NCBI GenBank assembly: GCA_032158295.1 | Contig: CM063244.1 | Coordinates: 8,202,055 to 8,266,054 of the forward strand | Origin: Pycnopodia helianthoides | Lineage: Eukaryota > Echinodermata > Asteroidea > Forcipulatida > Asteriidae | Length of the DNA: 64,000 nt | Direction of reading: 5' to 3' | Shown: positions 58,901 through 64,000 of the stretch, piece after piece | Layout of the letters: every line of letters starts with the position of its first letter | Numbering within the stretch: position 1 is the first letter of the stretch | Translations under genes and position numbers: made by a program | Notes under the pieces: model-generated | What the model was told of the DNA's origin: nothing | What the model saw: only the letters and a program-made list of their open reading frames with translations | Database searches by the model: none

Positions 58901-61312
58901 TGGCTGACCGTGCAATGTGCGAATATCCCTTTCAGCGATCTGGCCACAGCCTAGCCACTGCCGGCCGTTGGGACACGGCCTTTTTTGGCCCGTCAATCCA
59001 TACCATGTGTGTCGACCGGCTGTACGAGACAGTTCGGATGTCCAACATTGACGCCCTCTATGTGCCGTGACGCAACGCTGATCTTCGGGGCGTGTTTACC
59101 CGTGTCCGTGTGGGTCACCCTGTAGCCGGCCGGGCCAATGCTGCAAGTCAGGTGATGTGTTGCTATACGATGATATCAACGTAGAGAAACAAAATTGAAA
59201 GGTTGATTATAAAGGGGGCAAAATAAAAAATACTTTGTTTTGCACTTTTTGTTAAATACAAATTATTAATTGTGATTCTCATTGCATCCTAAGGACCATC
59301 GTTGTCTGCTGCAGCTGCTGCTGCTGTTTTTGCTGTTGCTGTTGTTGTTGCTGCGGGTTTTTCATATTACAATTAACAAAAACAACAACATGGTCTAACC
59401 ATTTACTAACCTTGGACAAATGTTTTCCCGCACAGTCATTATTTGAAACATGAAATAATATTACATTTCTCAGGAGAGCTTCTTAATAGGAGTTTGTGCA
59501 TGAGCTATGGGAAAAATTTTTCCACCACCCCTCCTGACCAAATTGACGACCCCTGTTGATTGACACTCCTAAAACGTGTGTATTGGTACACTGCAGGATA
59601 TCAAGGAGTATCACGGGGTTGGGATCTACCATTTTGAAATGGTTATGTTTTTCTTGATATTTGCCAGTGCACTGTGGTTGAGTGCATCACTGCAAGGTTT
59701 TAAACCAAATTTATCAAAAGTAAGTTTTTAAAAGAGACCACAATTCGACCATCAATATTTCTCGATTCATAACCAATAATGTATCACGGCTCGAAAATTC
59801 AATGCAGTTTCAGGAATCGGATTGATATGTCAATGTTTCCTGTGTGGAATACACGAAGTTGAACGAGCAATCGCTGTTTTTACAGCTTAGTGACTAGTCT
59901 TGGTGCAAGACGTTTCTTGTTGAGTCACTCAACACTACCCACGACGCGATTCCACCGATAGTAATAATAATGCGCGGCCGCGGAGCGCGCTAAATCGCGA
60001 TTTGCGTGATAATGAACAACAACGTCTTGCACCAAGACTAATTAGTGACGTGAGATGTTAATATGTTACGTGTTGTTCCGTGGGGGCACGTCTTCCCTTT
60101 GTCTTTTAGAGTCTTCTTCTTGTCTTTCCAGATTAAATCTCCCGTTGTGTTGTAGTCAGCGGCACCAGGTATTGTTGGATCTAAAACGGAAGATGTGAAA
60201 TCGTTTTTGTTCTCTTACGGTTTCGATTGTCAATTGTCAATTATTCAAAAATGTAACAAAACAGACCTTGGTGTTAAAGCATAACAATAATATACTGTTC
60301 CTGTCTTTGGAAACATTTTCCGGGCGTGTACCTCTCATTCGTTTGGTTCTCCCAACAATTGAGAAGTGGGGTCTTGTTTTCTTGGTGATGTCAGTTTTAG
60401 GTTCATAGTCGGCTGGCCCAGGTAGAGGGATAGCTGCAAAATTAATAGAAAACATTATTTTGTTATTGATTGAAATATAACTAACATTGCTTCTAATCGC
60501 ACCGGGAAAAAACGCGTAACCTGCGAGAGAGATTATTAGCAGCCTGTGGCCCAATTTGCTTGACGGTGCTGCATACTTCTAAGGAGTTGGGGATGTTTCA
60601 GGAATGCTTATGGCCCAAACGAACAGGGGAAGTAAATGAGTAAGGTGATTAGCCCACTTTGCTTGACGGTGCTGCATACTTCTAAGGAGTTGGGGATGTT
60701 TCAGGAATGCTTATGGCCCAAACGAACAGGGGAAGTAAATGAGTAAGGTGATTAATGATATACGATAGTTTTAAAGGCGCCAAATAAAATGTCTTTGAAT
60801 CAGAACGGGACAGTGGTACTATCTGAAAACATGATTGAAAATTTCTTTATAACTGCATACAATTTTTATGCAAAAGGGACTTATTTGTTTATGTTTTTTC
60901 CTTGCGGTATTTTCTTTTATTGTTGAGTAAAAAATGGAGTGGTGTTTCTGTTGTCCGTATTTTGAACATAAATTGGCCAAACAGTATACAGCAACTCATA
61001 GTTTGATCAAAAGTTCACTCACTTTTGTTCCACAAAAAGAAAACAAACCAATTTTCTCTTAATTGGCTTTGGAGAAATGAAGTAGAAACTATCACCATAG
61101 TGTTATTATTATTTAAGGCACATCAATACACTAACTTTGCCGGGCTTTCACAATAATGATACAACTTTTTTTCTAAATCATTGTGACTTTTATGGGAATA
61201 GCATCGACAAAAAGATTGTCAATGAAAGTCGAGGAAAGTCATTTTATCACAACTTTAAATTACCTAACTGGGTAAGTGGTTTTCCGTCTTTGGGGACGAT
61301 GTACTCTCCCAT
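52861..61312 (-). CDS. Sperm-tail PG-rich (SHIPPO) repeat protein, ODF3/CIMAP-like
   Basis: Nine minus-strand exons (61312-61264, 60433-60332, 60180-60090, 59140-59004, 58067-57870, 57261-57166, 56660-56559, 54775-54671, 52982-52861) join in frame to 333 residues. The protein is a chain of about nine SHIPPO repeats: LPGPADYEP, IPGAADYNT, GPAGYRVT, TPGPNSYNP, GPAGYTIQ, YPAPNVYDV, VPSPNTYTL, TPGPGTYHS and NPGPTVYNP. Several are followed 20-25 residues later by a core such as PHFSIVGR, GPAYSLSKR, PAFSMGSR or PKYSMTKR. Such proteins (ODF3/CIMAP, STPG) line the inside or outside of axonemal microtubules in sperm tails and cilia. No signal peptide or membrane segment. Most similar by recall to ODF3/CIMAP, though longer than the 254 residues of human ODF3. 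The exact orthologue is not settled. Confidence 0.88.
53490..53656 (-). CDS. Possible alternative terminal exon of the SHIPPO gene
   Basis: Strong acceptor TTGTCTGTCCATCAG. Entered in phase 1 from exon 8 it stays open for 54 residues and ends KNIL, TAA. A second frame reads SPGFYKMPPYRLGPTYKKK, which itself looks SHIPPO-like but is out of phase. It could be an alternative 3' end, or a decayed repeat exon whose frame was lost. Confidence 0.25.
54671..54775 (-). CDS. SHIPPO gene exon 8
   Basis: Encodes LDPTPGPGTYHSEKKF and NPAFSMGSRPKPKT, the most canonical SHIPPO repeat of the gene. Phase 1 at both ends. Donor GACAA|GTGAGT. Confidence 0.93.
56041..56200. mobile_element. GGGCCCAGTTTTATAGAGCTGC-family copy
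   Basis: From GGGCCCAGTTTTATAGAGCT (about 56028) through TTAAGCAGAAAATATTGC to GCTTAAGCAGCTATGAAATTGGG. Inverted ends, with an AT-rich interior shared with 5300 and 62160. Confidence 0.65.
56559..56660 (-). CDS. SHIPPO gene exon 7
   Basis: Encodes YWVPSPNTYTLRDPL and AAFACITYRPFSPT. Phase 1 at both ends. Acceptor GTCTTCATCAG, donor CAACAC|GTGAGT. Confidence 0.92.
57166..57261 (-). CDS. SHIPPO gene exon 6
   Basis: Encodes VTDYPAPNVYDVGTTMGKG and AMAIRSRQPLQQ. Phase 1 at both ends. Acceptor CTTTTTCTTGAAG, donor CAACAGA|GTAAGC. Confidence 0.9.
57541..57620. mobile_element. Half-copy relic of the 11036 foldback element
   Basis: ACTCCTAACACAAGAGATTT and CATGGTTGTACCCGCAAGTT, then TAGCTATAATTACC, are colinear with 11205-11275. 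The other arm is missing. Confidence 0.55.
57870..58067 (-). CDS. SHIPPO gene exon 5 (two repeats)
   Basis: The longest exon. Encodes VQTPGPNSYNPELDLL and GTGPAGYTIQEGQQGPAYSL, ending KWQQ. Two repeats in one exon suggest loss of an intron or fusion of two repeat exons. Donor CAACAAG|GTGACG. The acceptor is AAAAATCCAG, or nine bases further in with TGTACAG. Confidence 0.9.
58762..58918. mobile_element. Inverted-repeat element, GCACGGTCAGCC ends, copy 2
   Basis: TTTGCACGGATCTGCCATGT then GCGTGTAGAGTCTCG at the left. GAGGCTCTACACGCAAAATG then GCTGACCGTGCAATG at the right. Pairs with copy 1 at 31563-31758. Confidence 0.75.
59004..59140 (-). CDS. SHIPPO gene exon 4
   Basis: Encodes IGPAGYRVTHTDTGKHAP and KISVASRHIEG, then NVGHPNCLVQPVDTHG. 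Acceptor GACTTGCAG (phase 2 in), donor CACATG|GTATGG (phase 1 out). An earlier donor CTC|GTACAG is possible but less usual. Confidence 0.85.
59885..60049. mobile_element. Foldback element in a SHIPPO-gene intron
   Basis: TTAGTGACTAGTCTTGGTGC and AAGACGTTT pair with AACGTCTTGCACCAAGACTA and ATTAGTGAC. The centre is GC-rich (GCGCGGCCGCGGAGCGCGC) with TAAATCGCGATTT. Confidence 0.72.
60090..60180 (-). CDS. SHIPPO gene exon 3
   Basis: Encodes DPTIPGAADYNTTGDLIWKD and a lysine-rich end KKKTLKDKGK. Acceptor CCGTTTTAG. The donor AAGAC|GTGCCC is weak but is the only one that gives the phase (2) needed by exon 4. Confidence 0.82.
60332..60433 (-). CDS. SHIPPO gene exon 2
   Basis: Encodes AIPLPGPADYEPKTDITKK and RPHFSIVGRTKRMR. 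Phase 1 at both ends. Acceptor AATTTTGCAG, donor ATGAGAG|GTACAC. Confidence 0.92.
60549..60754 (+). repeat. Almost exact 102-bp tandem duplication
   Basis: GCCCAATTTGCTTGACGGTG at 60549 and GCCCACTTTGCTTGACGGTG at 60651 begin two copies that are otherwise identical, through GGGGAAGTAAATGAGTAAGG. It lies in intron 1 of the SHIPPO gene. Only one base differs, so it is very recent or an assembly artefact. Confidence 0.92.
61264..61312 (-). CDS. SHIPPO gene exon 1 (start exon)
   Basis: ATG in the context CAGCCATGG, encoding MGEYIVPKDGKPLTQL and one base of a split Ala codon. Donor CAGTTAG|GTAATT. It is the weakest exon of the gene, because the short leader has no repeat. The phase fits exon 2 and the start context is strong. 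Confidence 0.6.
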
Positions 61313-61608
61313 GGCTGTCCTGTGAAGCTTATTAACTGTGGAATTACAAAACAAGGATTAACAGTTCAAGTTTATTGTTTCAACGTATGTTAAGAATCGA
61401 GGCTGTACATGGGTGATACATAGGGCCTTTTCGAAACCACGACTCCGGCCCTTGGGGCTCCGGCTTAAGTCCTGTCCGCCCGTTTGAAGCCCCGTATACG
61501 AAAAGCACTTGCTGGGGACACCATCAGATAATGTTTCCCTTTTTAATAGTCGGTGGCTCTGAAGGGTTCATTCTCAAAGTGTGTGCCCTTAGAGATTAAT
61601 GTTGATGG

Positions 61609-61711
61609 CTTGTTGTGGCCGAGCGGTCAAGGTGCACTGGACTCAAGCTCTGGTGTTTCTGGCCAACAGAGTGTGGGTTTGAGTACCGGTCTGACACTCT
61701 TGTTATCTTAA
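61609..61711 (+). mobile_element. tRNA-derived SINE, left part
   Basis: TGGCCGAGCGG (61616-61626, A box) and GGTTTGAGTACC (61675-61686, B box) at tRNA spacing. The wording CACTGGACTCAAGCTCTGGT is a Leu/Ser-tRNA-like head. It breaks off at TTATCTTAA where copy H of the MITE begins and resumes at 62084. Confidence 0.75.
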
Positions 61712-62083
61712 AGGCACTGGACACTATTGGTAATTACTAAAAAAATAATTGTTAGCATAAAGACTTACTTGGTAACGAGCAGTGGAGAGCTTTTGATAGT
61801 ATAAAACATTGTGAGAAACGGCTCCCTCTGAAGTAACGTAGTTTTTGAGAAAGAAGTAATTTATTTGAATTGATTTCGAGACCTTACGCGTGAGGTCTCG
61901 AAATCAAGCATCTGAAAGCACACAACTTCGTGTGACAAGGGTGTTTTTTCTTCCATTATTATCTCGCAACTTCAACGACCAATTGAGTTCAAATTTTCAC
62001 AGGTTTAATATTTTGTGCATTATGTTGAGATACACCAAGTGAGAAGACTGGTCTTTGACAATTACCAAAGGTGTCCAGTGCCT
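61712..62083. mobile_element. TTAA-type MITE, copy H, inserted in the SINE
   Basis: TTAA|AGGCACTGGACACTATTGGT at the left. The right end ACCAAAGGTGTCCAGTGCCT is followed by TTAA. Central hairpin TTTCGAGACCTTACGCGTGA / GGTCTCGAAA. The best preserved copy of the AGGCAC subfamily. Confidence 0.9.
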
Positions 62084-62160
62084 TTAAGCAAGACACTAAT
62101 TAACCATCATTGCTTCTTCCTTCGAAGGGACAGAAGCCGTATGGTCTTGCATTGTGTAAT
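62084..62160 (+). mobile_element. tRNA-derived SINE, right part
   Basis: GCAAGACACTAATTAACCAT and CATTGCTTCTTCCTTCG continue the SINE body, as expected after a head of this type. Ends near GCATTGTGTAATGCACATAA. Confidence 0.6.
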
Positions 62161-62619
62161 GCACATAAAGCTACTTAAGCAGTATTGCCAAGCAAAAAGA
62201 AGCAGGATGCCAGTCATAAACGGTAAATGTGACGTAGTATTTTGGTTGGTAACCTTATCCAGTAAGCATACAAGTTGTCTTTTTCTTCTTCCTACAGTAT
62301 ACAGGGCTCTCGAGACAGAGAGAGAGAGAAGAAATAATGACTGTCGTAAAAAGTGCGGTGCAAAACTTATGGTGCGGCAAGAGCACTAAGAAAGAGTGTT
62401 TACAAGAGTGAAGAATGCTTAATGTGCGCAGTGGGAAAAACAGCCTTTAGTGCATGGGTTAACTCTGATTGTCAACGAGTTAGTTCTGCTCCAGAACTGC
62501 CCCAAGGGATAGGACTGATCCACCCCGTCAACAAGATGGAACAAAGTGCCTCAATGCTAGAAGGCCGAGACCCCTGTCAATGATCTACTCACATAGTCGG
62601 TGTTTTCTGTTATTGCAAG

Positions 62620-62781
62620 ACATGTCTTCTTCCTCTTCATCTCGCTCATCGTTTCCTTCCTGCTTTGCTTTCCGTCTTGACAATAACTCAGTTATCGTCT
62701 CCATGGTTTATACAACAAGAGGAAGACACATTTATGAAAGTGGCATGTTCCAAACTATGCAACGATTTAAATACCCTAAAG
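62620..62781 (+). CDS. Exon-like stretch with a start codon (unproven)
   Basis: TTATTGCAAG, then ATG at 62622, a Ser run, and an open frame including AFRLDNNSVIVSMVYTTRGR up to TACCCTAAAG|GTAACC. It would be a first or internal exon of an unknown plus-strand gene. No partner exon was found before the window ends. Confidence 0.18.
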
Positions 62782-63086
62782 GTAACCTCCACAAACTAAC
62801 TGAGATCATGTTTACTGTGATATTTTTTTGATAGGTACGCGGCGCGCGTTTGTATCCATTGCGAACATTCGTAGAGGGCGCGGCGCGTCCACACATGCAA
62901 AAAACCCACCGGGAACTTGACACTGTGTCTGGGAAAGTTACTGGCCTCTAAATTTGCGCGTTTTTTTTTCTTCCCTTTCGGCGATTTGAGGCTAATCTCA
63001 CTCATCAGTCTGTCTTTTCCAAAAGAAATTCGTTATTAATTTTATATTTAGGGCCTAGACTGTTTTGTTTGTATACTTATACTTAA

Positions 63087-63455
63087 AGGAACATTACAGA
63101 ATTGGTAATGTAAAATATACTTTTGATCACAGATTTACATAAAACTTACACGGTCTAATGATGATGATAGTGAAAACATCCCTTGAAATATTTCTGTCTG
63201 AAATGCCATATTTGATGAGAAATGAATAAACTAATTTTCCGATTGGAGCTTTTCGCTCAGTGAGCGTTTTATTCATTTGTTGAACCTATGATTTCATGCA
63301 AATGTGTTTTTCACTATTTTCTCGTGACCCAGAATGGCCGATCGATCTCAAACTTCCACAGATTTGTCAGTTTTATGTATACATGGTGGATTACATAAAG
63401 TGCTTACACTGCCAGCCACTGTTTTGTTAGCAAAAACCAATTTTGTAATGTTCCT
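63087..63455 (-). mobile_element. TTAA-type MITE, copy I (inverted)
   Basis: TTAA|AGGAACATTACAGAATTGGT at the left and AACCAATTTTGTAATGTTCCT|TTAA at the right. Both TTAA flanks are intact, and this is the most complete member of the AGGAAC subfamily. Interior as in copy B, opposite orientation. Confidence 0.9.
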
Positions 63456-64000
63456 TTAAAAGGCGCAATGCGTTTAAACTTTCGCGCCCGACTACAAACG
63501 TCAACTTTTGGAAGCGCGCCCTCATCGAACTGGTTTAATGTATTCGGTTAATCATAACCTTCATGTTGTTATCATGACAGAAAACTCAATTGAACATCTT
63601 TCGCCGGACTATTATATTTTGTGATTTGAGAAGTTGTTTCCAGGAATTTCAGATTGAATAAAACATTTCCTCGAGGGGGGGGGGAGATAAAAAAAAAAAT
63701 GAATATTTTGTGAAATATATATGAACGTATTTCAGGAATGTCTGCAAACGAGATATAGATTTTCTAAATTTCTAATTAACCAAAAAATATAGTGTAGAAT
63801 TAGAAACATAACTCAAAGCATAAAAAGTGACACCTTAAATTTGTTTTACTACAAAATGTGATGATTTATTTTAACTGCCTTATTATTCATAAATATACAT
63901 GTACATAATATTAGTACAACCAAATGTTATTTCGTAATTTGTGAATATCAGACCATGGAGGAAGGAATTGCACAATGGAGCGGCCTTTTACACCATAATT

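Larger units (their letters stand above)
61313..64000. other. Upstream flank of the SHIPPO gene
   Basis: Should contain its promoter; no TATA or other element could be assigned. Holds a SINE split by a TTAA-type element (61609-62160), a GAGAGAGAG stretch (62318-62330), an exon-like stretch at 62620-62781 and another TTAA-type element (63087-63455). From 63460 to 64000 it is AT-rich with a G-run at 63675-63684 and nothing recognisable. Confidence 0.6.

Noticed and set aside
61611..61700. Possible tRNA-Leu or tRNA-Ser gene
   Set aside because: Only the promoter boxes are tRNA-like. The unit continues as a SINE body on the far side of an inserted MITE.

Overview
The window is metazoan nuclear DNA, most likely from an echinoderm or a close marine deuterostome relative. 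It is AT-rich and intron-dominated, with long GT-AG introns. It is crowded with short foldback elements, tRNA-derived SINE relics, minisatellites and G or GTT runs. The group assignment is inferred from the gene structures and from the general look of the repeats; no taxon-specific marker was tested.

Three protein-coding genes can be assembled exon by exon, with splice phases that agree at every junction. (1) Positions 4980-9982, plus strand: the last five coding exons of an ARIH2 (Ariadne-2/TRIAD1) RBR ubiquitin ligase, covering the second half of the catalytic Rcat/RING2 module, the Ariadne domain and the stop codon. The 5' part lies outside the window. (2) Positions 20518-46691, plus strand: a complete five-exon gene for a 636-residue type I membrane protein. 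It has a signal peptide, a half-size EMI-like module with the CCxGY signature of the Draper/MEGF10/Nimrod group, a Pro/Ser/Thr stalk, one membrane span, and a 440-residue cytoplasmic tail with many YxxL motifs and an SH3-type proline tract. Unlike its relatives it has no EGF or NIM repeats. This is the most interesting object in the window. (3) Positions 61312-52861, minus strand: a complete nine-exon, 333-residue sperm-tail PG-rich (SHIPPO) repeat protein of the ODF3/CIMAP type, a predicted ciliary or flagellar microtubule protein. Genes 2 and 3 converge, with about 6 kb between their stop codons.

The rest is intron and intergenic DNA dominated by mobile elements. The most coherent group is a superfamily of 0.33-1.2 kb elements flanked by TTAA, with ends related to AGG(A/C)AC..., found in at least nine copies. 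One copy cuts a tRNA-derived SINE in two, and another carries a thirteen-fold 57-bp minisatellite grown from its own interior. Other families are a GGGCCCAATTTCATAGAGCTGC-ended foldback family, a foldback element carrying a telomere-like GGGTGA array, an element with an 8-bp target duplication nested in a GGTCA-rich palindromic element, and large minisatellites inside ARIH2 introns and downstream of ARIH2.

The three genes have no obvious shared pathway. No rRNA, intact tRNA, CRISPR array or operon was found, as expected for this kind of DNA.
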